A DNA stretch of 11,547 bases from an uncultured Muribaculaceae bacterium (GCA_948788915.1 CAQFOZ010000063.1:1-11547); one strand, 5' to 3'; counted from the stretch's first letter, positions 1-8,525 are shown. Program-made: numbers and translations. The notes: a model not told the origin generated them from the letters alone.

Positions 1-889
1 GCATAATAGTGTACGCGCTCTCGTATGCGTCGGCGATATCGCTCATGAAATCGGGGTGAATAGGATTGCACCGGTGGCTCCGTTCAGGGTCATCGAAATT
101 TATCATATAGAATTTCGGCTTGACCTTACCGTAGCCCTCCTTGTGACTGAGCAGATGGTTGTAGGCTATCATACTCAAATCGGGGCTTTTGAAATCATAG
201 ATATAGCCGCTGTAACCTTTCTCTATCATCTGTTTGATAAAGGAATTTATGACGGCATACGACTTGCCCGAACCGGGGGTACCCAACACGATGGTGGCTC
301 TGAAAGGGTTGACGACGTTTATCCAGCCCTTGTGCCATTTCTTCTGATAGTAGAATCTGGTCGGCAGGTTAATGGAGTATCGGTTGTCCATTAGTTTTGT
401 TTCCTGCATGAAGCTCTCGTTCTCGTCGTTGAAGCGGTCGTCCATCATATTGTTTTTCAGCATACGACCAGCCCATATTCCGCCCATCAGCAGGCAGATG
501 TAGCCGGTGGCGGTAGTGCCGATGTAGAGATACGGGTAACCGAGTGGCAACATCCACCAGTTCATTAAGAACAGGATTATGCCTGTGGAGATGGCGATGC
601 CTATGTACCGCCATGTTATATTCTCATTTTTCACGCCTCTGGTGCCGAAACATGACAGCCCCAGCAGTAGCAAGGCGAAAATTTTTGAGTTGAAAGTGTT
701 GTTGAAAAGCCCGCAGGTGCGGTTAAAGTTGGCGCAGATTTTGTCAACGGTTGAAATGAACCAGCCGCTGTCGGTGGCTTCCACGCGGGTGAACCAGTAT
801 AGGTTGGCGACAACCAACACTATACTGACCGCCCGCAGGAAGTCCATAATCTTTGCCAACGCTCTGAGGTCGTCCTCTTGTTGGCTCAT
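1..889 (-). CDS. mobC: MobC-type conjugative coupling ATPase (TraG/VirD4 family), 5' part
   Basis: This is the N-terminal 296 residues of a type IV coupling protein; the 3' end lies beyond position 1. Such proteins sit in the inner membrane and use ATP to pass the relaxase-DNA complex to the conjugation channel. Reading from the ATG at 889 gives MSQQEDDLRA, then hydrophobic segments around residues 17-32, 69-77 and 96-140 (the LYWF near residue 30 fits the N-terminal YWFCY region of Bacteroides MobC). A Walker A motif, GTPGSGKS, lies at residues 203-210 (about 260-283), followed by IYDFKSPDLS. The start is 18 bp after the stop of the relaxase fragment, the normal mobB-mobC order. No frameshift is seen in the visible part. 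The family call is firm; whether the gene is complete cannot be told. Confidence 0.9.
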   Translation of the reverse strand, partial: MSQQEDDLRALAKIMDFLRAVSIVLVVANLYWFTRVEATDSGWFISTVDKICANFNRTCGLFNNTFNSKIFALLLLGLSCFGTRGVKNENITWRYIGIAISTGIILFLMNWWMLPLGYPYLYIGTTATGYICLLMGGIWAGRMLKNNMMDDRFNDENESFMQETKLMDNRYSINLPTRFYYQKKWHKGWINVVNPFRATIVLGTPGSGKSYAVINSFIKQMIEKGYSGYIYDFKSPDLSMIAYNHLLSHKEGYGKVKPKFYMINFDDPERSHRCNPIHPDFMSDIADAYESAYTIM

Positions 890-907
890 AAAAATATAAT
901 TTGGGAG

Positions 908-1561
908 TTAAAACTTCGGTCTGTGACCGTTCTTTTTCTTACGCTGCATACGGCGTCTGAATTCTTCCTCGTCCGGGTTGACAGCCATTCCCGGCTGGAA
1001 CAGGTCAAGTCCCGGAAGTGAGAAATCGTTGTCGCCGAGGCTGTCTTGTGACGGTGCTACGGCAGTCTGACTTTGGCTTTCCGCCTGATGATTCTTTGAC
1101 GGCTCTTGTGTGTTAGCGGCTTCAGAGTCTGTCGCTTTTGGCGAGACAGTGACCGAAGGAATTGTCTGCATCTGCGGGTTGTTGAACCGCTCGTTGAGTG
1201 CGTTTGCAGAAAACTCCTTGCCGAGTCTGGAGCCATTGAGTACCGACATCGTGTTGCGGTCGATAAACGTAGCCCCGTAGATTCTGCCATCGTCAATGTA
1301 GCGGAACACGACATCCACATTCCTTGCCTTCAGCTTGGCAACGAAATCATCCTTTCCTGTGGCTCCGGCAAGAACCTCGGCAACCGTCCGCTTGGTCGGG
1401 GCGGGGTCAATCTTCTCTTTGGCGCGCCCGAAGCGTCCTTCTATCGCCTCCCTCCCTGCAAACTTGCCAAGTCTAGAAGCCTTGAACGGATTGGCGGCGA
1501 CATTCAACGCCAAAGTCAAGCCGACGGTCGATAAGATGGAGACCGCAAGGAACTGCGTCAT
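908..1561 (-). pseudogene. mobB: C-terminal fragment of a MobB-type relaxase, 5' end lost
   Basis: Residues 24-217 of this frame match the C-terminal half of Bacteroides relaxase/mobilization nucleases as I remember them: NPFKASRLGKFAG, then FVAKLKARNVDVVFRYIDDG, GRIYGATFID, and NGSRLGKEFSANALNERFN, ending in a basic tail RRRMQRKKKN. The N-terminal catalytic half (nicking Tyr and metal-binding His) is absent. The first 23 residues, from the ATG at 1561, do not look like relaxase and are the antisense of the membrane-protein fragment on the other strand, so the relaxase homology stops at about 1492. The fragment could be translated as a new fusion but should have no nickase activity. It sits directly upstream of mobC. 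The family assignment rests on motif recall, not a search. Confidence 0.75.
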
Positions 1562-1754
1562 CGTTCCGGCACTCGCCGCCTACACAATCCTCTTTTCCCT
1601 GATATGGCTGACCGTATTTCTCGCCTTGGTGATTTTCGCAAATTCCCAGGCCATACATTCCGAAGAGATAAATTCACTTGTCTCCCTGATAATCTTCTTT
1701 TGGGTGGTCTCGGTGGCACTCATCACCTATCTCACCCGGAAATTCAAATGGTAA
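1493..1754 (+). pseudogene. 3' fragment of a membrane protein gene, probably from a mobilization region
   Basis: The plus-strand frame ending at 1754 becomes protein-like only after about 1493. It has an amphipathic stretch (FNAKVKPTVDKMETARN), then two clear membrane segments (about 1565-1635 and 1675-1730) separated by NSQAIHSEEIN, and a basic end YLTRKFKW. Upstream of 1493 the same frame is simply the antisense of the relaxase, so the gene has lost its 5' end at the same junction. The layout (coiled/amphipathic region, two C-terminal membrane helices, basic tail) resembles small accessory proteins coded beside relaxases in Bacteroidales elements, but I do not recognise the family. A short product could begin at the ATG at 1536, about 72 codons before the stop; no convincing ribosome binding site is visible. 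Confidence 0.5.
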
Positions 1755-1788
1755 TGGAACTCAATAATTAACATGCAATGAAAAAAAA

Positions 1789-2607
1789 TTACAATATCTT
1801 ATAACCAAGATATGAATAGATTTTGTTGAATAAACTCGGAAACAACGACATTATACGCATGAGTATAGTCTGACGAGAACGGAAGAATTTGCCGGGAGAT
1901 ACTTGCTCTATCAGACGTAATTTGGGATGCCATGTTTCCAATATGTGACCATCGTCAACTCCCCATTTGAATGTAGCTTCTACTTTTTTGATGGAATCGT
2001 GTTTGTTCTGTTTTTTGACACCAATAGTCCCCATTGTGTCAAACCATATCTCCGCGCCGTGGAATCTCTTACATAGGTCATAGAAGAATGATTTTATCTG
2101 CCTTTCCTCAAAATACATCACAACGCCCTCGATGATGAAAAGAAAACTTCCTTCAGGATGCTGTAATTTGATTTCATCCATCCATGCCGTTTCAAACATT
2201 GATGAGGGAATATACATCTCATTGTCAGTAGCCGGAATATAACGGTTGCGGAGTCTGATGGTATCCGGAAGATCGAGACTATAAAAGACCACGTTTTTAT
2301 CGACCTTCACCGTTCTCTGGTAGCGGGCATCAAGACCACAGCCCACATTGACAATTACGGGACTGATATGCGACTGCACAAAATCCCGCACCTTTTTATC
2401 GAAGAACCAGCAACGTATGGCACAGCCTATTTCGCTCATCTTAGCTTTGTCAAACTTGGAGTAGTCATACTCTATCTGCTCAACAAGATTTTGGGCAATA
2501 GGGTCTTTAATTATTGCCAGCGTTTCGCGTCGGCTCTCCTTTGCCCTCATATATAGCGGAATCAATAGAGTTTCGGCTATATCATTCTTGAACTTATATT
2601 CGTTCAT
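1789..2607 (-). CDS. SAM-dependent methyltransferase, leucine carboxymethyltransferase/TcmP family
   Basis: A 272-residue protein with the class I methyltransferase fold. The SAM-binding loop is NVGCGLDAR at residues 87-95, followed by the acidic strand end SLDLP at about 110-114 that should hold the ribose hydroxyls, and FIIEGVVMYFEERQ at about 153-168, the EGVxMY motif of the LCM/PPM1 and TcmP family (carboxyl or O-methyl transferases, often on small molecules). The length is normal and the frame is intact. ATG at 2607 is preceded by CTGGAA, a weak ribosome binding site. The gene is alone: its 3' end faces the conjugative remnant, and on its 5' side the terminator after flavodoxin separates it from the iron block. 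No substrate can be read from context. Confidence 0.8.
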   Translation of the reverse strand: MNEYKFKNDIAETLLIPLYMRAKESRRETLAIIKDPIAQNLVEQIEYDYSKFDKAKMSEIGCAIRCWFFDKKVRDFVQSHISPVIVNVGCGLDARYQRTVKVDKNVVFYSLDLPDTIRLRNRYIPATDNEMYIPSSMFETAWMDEIKLQHPEGSFLFIIEGVVMYFEERQIKSFFYDLCKRFHGAEIWFDTMGTIGVKKQNKHDSIKKVEATFKWGVDDGHILETWHPKLRLIEQVSPGKFFRSRQTILMRIMSLFPSLFNKIYSYLGYKIL

Positions 2608-2644
2608 TTCCAGAGATAGTGTTTCTTAATGTTGTTTGAGAATA

Positions 2645-2688
2645 AAAAAGGCGGGACTAATCAGAAGAACCTTTAGTCCCGTCTTTTT
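2645..2688 (-). terminator. Rho-independent terminator after flavodoxin
   Basis: A perfect 9-bp stem pairs 2652-2660 (CGGGACTAA) with 2673-2681 (TTAGTCCCG) around a 12-nt loop, and it can extend through a G-U pair into A/T flanks. On the minus strand the stem is followed by a run of T (2644-2649 read in reverse), as expected for flavodoxin transcripts. A T-run on the plus strand side (2684-2688) means it may work in both directions. It lies 34 bp after the flavodoxin stop and so separates that gene from the methyltransferase. Confidence 0.85.
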
Positions 2689-2721
2689 CGGCTTACGATA
2701 TGTGGTTAAACTGTTATCCTA

Positions 2722-3225
2722 TCATAATTCAGGCGAGATTTGAGCTACCCATTCGGCGATACGGGTATCAGTCTTGTCGCTTTCATTATCCTCGTCAAGA
2801 GCCAGACCAACAAATTTTCCGTCAACTACTGACCGTGATTCATCGAAGGTATATCCGTCAGTGGATACAGCTCCTATAATGGTTGCCCCGGCCGATTTTA
2901 CTGCATCGTATAATTCCGCCATAGCGTCGCAGAAAGTGGTGCTGAAACCGCATGAATCCCCGCAACCGAAAATGGCAACGGTCTTACCCGAAAGATTGGA
3001 GGATTTGATTACATCGACCGGGCTATACCACTCATCTTGCAAATCTCCGCTTCCCCATGTGGAGCTGCCGAGTATAAAGTTGTCAAACTGTGCCAGCTTG
3101 GAAGCATCCAGTTCCGAGGCACTTAAAACATTGGCGGAATCAATCTCCAATACGGAAGCTATCTTACCCGCAATGCCTTAGCAGTTGCCGGAAGTAGAGC
3201 CGTAGAATATTGCTGTTGGTTTCAT
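2722..3225 (-). pseudogene. fldA: Flavodoxin with an in-frame TAA at codon 16
   Basis: From the ATG at 3225 the frame codes a 167-residue long-type bacterial flavodoxin, an FMN electron carrier of the cytoplasm that replaces ferredoxin when iron is short. It starts MKPTAIFYGSTSGNC, the FMN phosphate loop, then hits TAA at 3178-3180, then continues in the same frame with GIAGKIASVL. FMN-binding segments follow: GSSTWGSGDLQDEW (the W loop), IFGCGDS and DGYTFDES, with a normal C-terminus. Family members usually have Glu where the stop is, so one GAA-to-TAA change explains it. The part after the stop is open for about 150 codons and looks conserved, which suggests a recent mutation or a sequence error. 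Restarting after the stop would omit the first strand and phosphate loop, so FMN binding would probably fail. It has its own promoter and terminator. Confidence 0.88.
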
Positions 3226-3241
3226 TGTTTTTATCTTTAAT

Positions 3242-3300
3242 TACAGTGCAAAGGTATATAGGATTATACAACGCTGAAATACCTAAAAATAGGGGAATTT
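3242..3300 (-). promoter_or_regulatory. Flavodoxin promoter with upstream operator
   Basis: Read toward flavodoxin, a -7 box TACCTTTG (3249-3256) fits the Bacteroidetes TAnnTTTG. A weak -33 element TTTC lies 19 nt before it. Directly upstream is a near-palindrome, CCTATTTTTAGG (3282-3293) extended to GGTATTTC. Its centre is about 45 nt before the likely start point near 3242, a usual place for an activator. The 24-nt block 3277-3300 matches the block at 9924-9947 at 20 positions, at exactly the same distance from the -7 box. The leader would be only about 17 nt. The site overlaps the DUF4491 stop codon. Confidence 0.7.
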
Positions 3301-3635
3301 TAGCCTTCACATATTGATTTTTTAGGATTTTTAGGAAACCATCCCTTACGAACTCTTTCTTGCTGCTCGAAAATTTCTTTAATCGACCAAAGCGAAGAAA
3401 ACGCAAATACACCCAATGCACTGGAATATAATACATCTTTTACCCAAATAGTTGAAAGTAATGCTGAAATTCCCATAAATAGGAATATCCACCATGATTT
3501 AACACCAATATAATATTCAGCTTTTATTACCAATGGATGAAATAAACCTATAATCAAGAATGTAATGACACCAATTACAATCCCCAATAGATTGTTAGTA
3601 TATAGAAAGTTTGTGATTAATGATTGGTTATGCAT
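3300..3635 (-). CDS. DUF4491 family small membrane protein
   Basis: A 111-residue protein with three or four membrane segments: LLGIVIGVITFLIIGLFHPL, SWWIFLFMGISALLS and VLYSSALGVFAFSSLW. It ends with the KEIFEQQERVRKGWFPKNPKK tail that I recognise from Bacteroidetes DUF4491 proteins; the HPLVIKAEYYIG segment also fits. Function is unknown. I place the start at ATG 3635, which overlaps the ccsBA stop by 8 bp, with GGAGG about 11 nt upstream inside ccsBA. A TTG at 3653 would add six residues but has no support. The overlap suggests translational coupling, so it is the last gene of the porin-to-CcsBA operon. A role near cytochrome assembly is only guilt by association. Confidence 0.75.
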   Translation of the reverse strand: MHNQSLITNFLYTNNLLGIVIGVITFLIIGLFHPLVIKAEYYIGVKSWWIFLFMGISALLSTIWVKDVLYSSALGVFAFSSLWSIKEIFEQQERVRKGWFPKNPKKSICEG

Positions 3636-5757
3636 AGCTGTGTAATCCTCCAAGTATAAAGTTCACTCCAAAATATGTGATAAGAACAGTAATAAATGCT
3701 ATTATGGAGAACCATAGTAAAATACGGGGATTCCTAAAAAAAGGCAGTAATGTGGGATGCGCTGCAAAAGAATATGTCAGCAGTGTTATTAACGCCCATA
3801 CCTCTTTCGGATCCCAGCCCCAATATCTTCCCCATGACATATTTGCCCATACAGCACCTATAAATATCCCCATCGCAAGAAGGGCCAAGGCTGGATAAAG
3901 CATTACATTAATCATGGCTGAATATCTACACGCATCCATTTTACTATTGATAACGCCGGCAAATCCTGTCAATGTAATCAGCAGAAATAAAGCGTATGAC
4001 ATCATGACCAGCACCACGTGGATGCTTAACAGTGGGGAATCCAACACCGGTATCAGTCCTGAAACAGAGGATCCGGAGCCACTAAGTACGGACACGCCAA
4101 GCGCCAGACCCGAGCCGAGTATTCCCATTGGCGACAACAATCGGTTTCTCCAACACAAAATGGCGACAATAAGCAATATCAGTGAAAGAAACTGCATGGT
4201 CTCATAGCCGTTGGACAATGGGATATGTCCGCTTATAAGCCATCTCATCGCAATCATACATAAGATAAAAAGAGTGGAAATAATGGCAAATACTAATCCC
4301 ATGACAGCAACAAATCGACTTGACGCAGGATTGATTATATAATAAAGAAAAAGTAACGCTCCAATCAGAATCACAGCTATCGGTGTCCATCTCATTGAGG
4401 ATAGATTATTATACAACTGCTCAATCTTTATATGTGTATCAGAAGGTAATTCGTTTCCTATTATCCTCATTTGGTATGCTTTCAAGGCATCTAAAAGAGA
4501 TTTTTCTTCTCTCCTGTCGTTTCGCTGTACCTGCTCATTTAGCAATCCGAGATACTTACGAATGAAAATCCATTGATCACCTTCTACATAGGCAGAAATA
4601 TTATCGGTTGGTGATAACCAGTTGATAGTCCCTGACTTGTCTGAGACAGGGAATATTCTTAAAATCTCTCCACTTACGAGCATGTTGACGGTTTCGAATC
4701 TGTCAATTTCTTTTGAAAATTTACGATGTATTTCCTGGTCATCCAGATTAATTGCGCCGGATGAAACCGCATCGAAAAACTGTTCGTATGAAGCCCAGTT
4801 ACCATCAATCTGTAATATATGCTTCAACTCGTTGTTTTTGATTTTTATTACAGGCACTCGTCTCCATTCGCTAAAATCGAATACAAAGCCGGCAAGAACC
4901 GATTCCATATCATAACTGCCGTAGGATGCTGATCCACCCGTAAGATTGGTCGTGAAATCTTTTGCGACCGTTGTCATGGGGCATATACGCCCATTATAGT
5001 TTACAAGCACTTTTCCGAACTCTTCGGCGAACTCCTTGCTCACCTTGGCATCGGCAGGAAATACGACAAACATTAAAAAAGGAAGAGCAATCTGTCGCAA
5101 AGAAATACGCCAGGATGTATTCCTAACAAAGAAATAGGCTATAAACGACATAGCCAGCATAAAATATCCGGCATAGCTTAGCCCCACCCCCCACACATCG
5201 TGTGAAACATTGAATGTGACGCCTCCACCATCATTATCATAGCTGCCAATTACAAATGTCCATCCCATCAGCTTCCCCGGATTATTCATGGAAACCTCCG
5301 TTTTCTCTCCTGTGTCTGCAACAAGTTCGCATACAAAGTCCTTTGGTGTGTCTGTGCCCGGATAATTCACTACCTCAAACTCATGCAATGCAACATTACA
5401 GGTCAATGAATGGCTTCCGGTTTCACCACACGTTATAATTTCGTTTGATGGAGTGTCCCCAAGTCGAAGATGCATTAACCCTGAGAAAGAACAAAAATGA
5501 GTAAGGCAAGCCCCTATGAGAATAACAAGCAATGACAGATGGATACCGAAAACAACCGGTTTGCGATAAAGACGCACGCGTAATATGAAGAAGGCAGCAC
5601 TCGCGCCTGTGAGTGTCCATAATGCTACTACCGGCCATGAAACATATAATTTATCAGACCAGGCCAAATGAACACCCACCGTCATGACAGCCAGCAGGAC
5701 TGTCATGACGGCAAGCGATATGAATGAAAGATAGAGTAAGATTCTATTGTGTTTCAT
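3628..5757 (-). CDS. ccsBA: Fused cytochrome c maturation protein CcsB-CcsA (system II heme exporter/ligase)
   Basis: This 709-residue membrane protein carries heme across the inner membrane and attaches it to CxxCH motifs of apocytochromes c. The N-terminal half is ResB/CcsB-like: membrane segments at about residues 5-30, 42-62 and 68-88 (with HLSLLVILIGACLTHF), a large periplasmic part, and another membrane segment near 190-212. The C-terminal half (from about 455) is CcsA: ISGHIPLSNGYETMQF, a His at the start of SIHVVLVMMSYALF, the heme-handling WWD region WGRYWGWDPKEVWAL (about 642-656), TYSFAAH, and the final GVNFILGGLHSY. All the His/Trp features expected are present and the frame is intact. 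It starts 23 bp after the di-heme protein gene, its obvious client. Confidence 0.93.
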   Translation of the reverse strand: MKHNRILLYLSFISLAVMTVLLAVMTVGVHLAWSDKLYVSWPVVALWTLTGASAAFFILRVRLYRKPVVFGIHLSLLVILIGACLTHFCSFSGLMHLRLGDTPSNEIITCGETGSHSLTCNVALHEFEVVNYPGTDTPKDFVCELVADTGEKTEVSMNNPGKLMGWTFVIGSYDNDGGGVTFNVSHDVWGVGLSYAGYFMLAMSFIAYFFVRNTSWRISLRQIALPFLMFVVFPADAKVSKEFAEEFGKVLVNYNGRICPMTTVAKDFTTNLTGGSASYGSYDMESVLAGFVFDFSEWRRVPVIKIKNNELKHILQIDGNWASYEQFFDAVSSGAINLDDQEIHRKFSKEIDRFETVNMLVSGEILRIFPVSDKSGTINWLSPTDNISAYVEGDQWIFIRKYLGLLNEQVQRNDRREEKSLLDALKAYQMRIIGNELPSDTHIKIEQLYNNLSSMRWTPIAVILIGALLFLYYIINPASSRFVAVMGLVFAIISTLFILCMIAMRWLISGHIPLSNGYETMQFLSLILLIVAILCWRNRLLSPMGILGSGLALGVSVLSGSGSSVSGLIPVLDSPLLSIHVVLVMMSYALFLLITLTGFAGVINSKMDACRYSAMINVMLYPALALLAMGIFIGAVWANMSWGRYWGWDPKEVWALITLLTYSFAAHPTLLPFFRNPRILLWFSIIAFITVLITYFGVNFILGGLHSYA

Positions 5758-5780
5758 GAGAATCGAGTGATAGCGCTCTC

Positions 5781-7355
5781 TTATATTGAATCGATGAAAC
5801 GGATTATGGCATCCCTGTCTTCTTTAGAAAGATTTCGGAAGTTTTCAACCGATTTCCTTGCATCCGACGTGGGGGAACCATGCCACATTATAGCTTCAAG
5901 GGTGTTTCTTGCCCTGCAGTCATGAAGCCTGTCGCTATGGCCCGAACAGATTGCCGATAATCCTCTTCCCCACAAAGGAGTGGTACGGCACCATCCGGTT
6001 CTTATGTCATTGATCATCTCAAGGCGATGCTGCACCATATCTGTGTAAGGCCATATCTTTTGGTTCGGGTATCGGGGGAGGCGTGCGTCTGCGTCAGCAA
6101 AAAAACCATTCGGATCTGTAAACATGTCTTCTCCAGTAGTCCATGAAGGACGGTGACATGCGGCACACCCTATTTGGGTGAATAATTCCTTTCCCTTTTT
6201 GACCTGAGGATTGTCGAGATTACGGGCGGCCGGCACTGCCAATCCGCGATGCCATATCATGAAATCTACATAATCGTCATCTGTCATTTCAACGGGAAGT
6301 TCCTTGTTCATAAGATAACCGTATATATCTTTCGCGACATCGCCGGTTTTGTTCCAGTCAGGAAAGTATGTATAGAATTTAGCTTGCACATCGGGATCGG
6401 CGGCAGCTTTTCTGGCGTATGCCTCTGTCATATAATGATAACGTCGGTCTCCACGCGTGACATTTGTGATATTCCATATCGCATTGGCACCGGCAGCGTC
6501 TTGAAGAGGTCCCCGGCTTAATGCGTAGGTGAACCGTTTCGGATGAATCGTGTTTCCATAAAGACTCGTCCATTCGCCATTCTGGAATATGGCTGGATTG
6601 ATTCTTGCTCCATGCTTTTCCTCAAAAGCATACTGTGCTTTCAGGTCGTTGTCATCTATGGCATCAAGGAGCCCCGTGCCGTAGATCCCTATCGTTGATT
6701 CCAGCCGGACCACAAGGTCAGAATATTGAATCAGACGGCCTCCCACTTCGAGCGGAACGTAAAAAGCATCTTCCGGAATCTTAACTTCAGGATAGATAAG
6801 AGAATATGATTCCCCATCGGGAAATTTATTTCCCCATTCATCAGAATAAGGCAACCATGTGATTACAATTTTTTCCTCATCAAGCGGTGGCTTGAACGGC
6901 TCCACCGCTTTTGTCTGGGGCATACCTGTGAGAGATGACAGATATGTATCATTGCGGTCTGTCAGAACAAGCAGGTAGCCGTTACCCCAGTCATTCGCAC
7001 GGTAGCGGTCCATACGTTTACCGTGTCCGTAACCGGGATGACAGGCTACACATGAAGATCTTACATACAGTGGACCAAGACCGTTGAACGGTTTTGTGCT
7101 TTGGTTATAAACGCGTTCAAAGAACATCTCACCATATTTGAATCGGTCTATCATTCCGGCAGCCTCTACAGCGGGTGTGGGATCTTCAAAAGCGGATGCG
7201 GATGTATTGAATGTAGTGCCCAGTTTACCACCCGAATAATACTCTTCACTCAGTTCTGTCGGATTTTCTTCACCATCAGGTACAGGTTCGTCATCGCTGC
7301 AAGAAACAGCGATGACGGCCAGTGTGGCAAAGAGTATGATATTACTCTTTCTCAT
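5781..7355 (-). CDS. Di-heme c-type lipoprotein, DHOR/DUF1111 family (imelysin partner)
   Basis: A 524-residue exported protein with two heme c sites, CVACH at 102-106 and CAACH at 397-401, and the C-terminal WCRTTPLWGRGL ... LHDCRARNTLEAIMWHG region typical of the di-haem oxidoreductase family (PF06537, related to MauG/cytochrome c peroxidases, sometimes called thiol oxidoreductase). The activity of the family is poorly known; a role in Fe or heme redox during uptake is inferred from its frequent pairing with imelysins. The start is a lipoprotein signal, with hydrophobic residues 5-18 and Cys19 followed by SDDE, an acidic motif like the Bacteroidetes surface-export signal. It lies 12 bp after the imelysin gene and 23 bp before ccsBA, so it is co-transcribed. 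The frame is intact. Confidence 0.88.
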   Translation of the reverse strand: MRKSNIILFATLAVIAVSCSDDEPVPDGEENPTELSEEYYSGGKLGTTFNTSASAFEDPTPAVEAAGMIDRFKYGEMFFERVYNQSTKPFNGLGPLYVRSSCVACHPGYGHGKRMDRYRANDWGNGYLLVLTDRNDTYLSSLTGMPQTKAVEPFKPPLDEEKIVITWLPYSDEWGNKFPDGESYSLIYPEVKIPEDAFYVPLEVGGRLIQYSDLVVRLESTIGIYGTGLLDAIDDNDLKAQYAFEEKHGARINPAIFQNGEWTSLYGNTIHPKRFTYALSRGPLQDAAGANAIWNITNVTRGDRRYHYMTEAYARKAAADPDVQAKFYTYFPDWNKTGDVAKDIYGYLMNKELPVEMTDDDYVDFMIWHRGLAVPAARNLDNPQVKKGKELFTQIGCAACHRPSWTTGEDMFTDPNGFFADADARLPRYPNQKIWPYTDMVQHRLEMINDIRTGWCRTTPLWGRGLSAICSGHSDRLHDCRARNTLEAIMWHGSPTSDARKSVENFRNLSKEDRDAIIRFIDSI

Positions 7356-7367
7356 TATGTTATGATT

Positions 7368-8525
7368 TTATTTTGACAATTGTATTTTGGCTTCAGTCAA
7401 TACATCAGCAAGTTCCTTGCAGGCATCCATAGCTTCCCCTGCGGAGGCATCTGTATAGTATTGGACGAAAGGTGACTGCATCGCTGAAATTTTATCCTGC
7501 GCATTCTTGATTGCGTTTACAAGTCTTGTGTCAAGCGAGGGGTTTACTGATTTTATATAAGCATGTAGTGATTTGCTCTCGTCCCTACGTCCTTCAATAC
7601 CTCCCATATAGGCATTTTCTACGCTTATCATATTGTCATGGAAGTCAATTATCGACTTATGGCTGTAGGGCGATTCAATATAGTTCATATCCTCACCGGT
7701 ATGGGGTTTGCCAATTTTCTGGGTGCCAACTTCATCGGTGATGTCGATGCAACCGTCAACTATGGCTTCCATAGCATCAGTCCATGAGCGATATGTGCTT
7801 CCGGCTTGTCCCGCATTCAGCATGTTCCGGCTGTAGCTTACACCTGAATTGGCAAGAGTGTACGGCCATTCAAGTTCTTCGTCAACTTTTGCAAGGCGGT
7901 CCGCTTTTACGGCATTTTCACCACACCATGAGAGCTCAAGCTGATAGGTCTTATTCCTTAGATCACCCGCCACTGCTATAGCGTATGTAAGTTCGTTATC
8001 AGGAATTGCAGATGCTGATTTAGGTTCGCCGTTTGCAAATATGATATATTCAATACCATGGAAACCGAGAAGCTCGGGACCAAGATGCGCACCTGCCCAG
8101 GCATCACCGTCTTCTGCAGCGAGTGATGCAATGTGGCTGGCATTTGACATCTCGGCGACAAGACCGGCTCTGTCGAGAGGCCAGGAGTCGATATGGGGAT
8201 CAATACCGAAGTCCGCTGCGGCACCGAAAAGGAATGCCTCGCTGCGTTCCCACCATTTACGAGCCTCGAGGAAAGATTCGCAGGCTTTACGGACACTTGC
8301 GTCTGTCTTATTTCCCTTGATGCTCTGCAGGTCAGTCACAAGCTGCTCCGCATTGTCAGCGAGATTATGGTACGTCACGTTGACCGTGTTGTCGAGATAT
8401 TGTTTTGCTATGGTTGAGAAAGTTGCATCCTTCTCATTTGCATCTGGTGCATCAGGCCCGTCATTGTCGCTGCAAGATGCAAGCAACAGGCCTACGGCTA
8501 TAGCCGGTAAAAATTTTTTTAACAT
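7368..8525 (-). CDS. Imelysin-family (peptidase M75-like) iron-uptake lipoprotein
   Basis: A 385-residue lipoprotein: signal LLLAS-Cys18 followed by SDND, then the imelysin domain (PF09375; IrpA, ICMP, EfeO relatives). Visible marks are KWWERSEAFLFG (about 90-101), HIDSWPLD (111-118) and GFHGIEY (154-160), which is the GxHxxE motif thought to bind metal. Imelysins are bundles of two helical repeats, needed for iron uptake in several bacteria and not active peptidases as far as is known. The length is normal for the family. The gene is 28 bp after the porin and 12 bp before the di-heme protein; the imelysin-DUF1111 pairing is also known in Proteobacteria. It is probably on the cell surface or in the periplasm, anchored by lipid. 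Confidence 0.9.
   Translation of the reverse strand: MLKKFLPAIAVGLLLASCSDNDGPDAPDANEKDATFSTIAKQYLDNTVNVTYHNLADNAEQLVTDLQSIKGNKTDASVRKACESFLEARKWWERSEAFLFGAAADFGIDPHIDSWPLDRAGLVAEMSNASHIASLAAEDGDAWAGAHLGPELLGFHGIEYIIFANGEPKSASAIPDNELTYAIAVAGDLRNKTYQLELSWCGENAVKADRLAKVDEELEWPYTLANSGVSYSRNMLNAGQAGSTYRSWTDAMEAIVDGCIDITDEVGTQKIGKPHTGEDMNYIESPYSHKSIIDFHDNMISVENAYMGGIEGRRDESKSLHAYIKSVNPSLDTRLVNAIKNAQDKISAMQSPFVQYYTDASAGEAMDACKELADVLTEAKIQLSK

Noticed and set aside
1106..1534. 142-codon plus-strand frame opposite the relaxase fragment
   Set aside because: It is an antisense shadow of relaxase coding sequence with no features of its own.
3164..3436. 90-codon minus-strand frame overlapping DUF4491 and the flavodoxin start
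   Set aside because: It is out of frame with both recognised proteins, runs through the flavodoxin promoter and has no family features.
3733..3744. CCTAAAAAAAGG, similar to the operator motif
   Set aside because: It lies inside ccsBA coding sequence, lacks the TA of the right half-site and has no TAnnTTTG box at the right distance.
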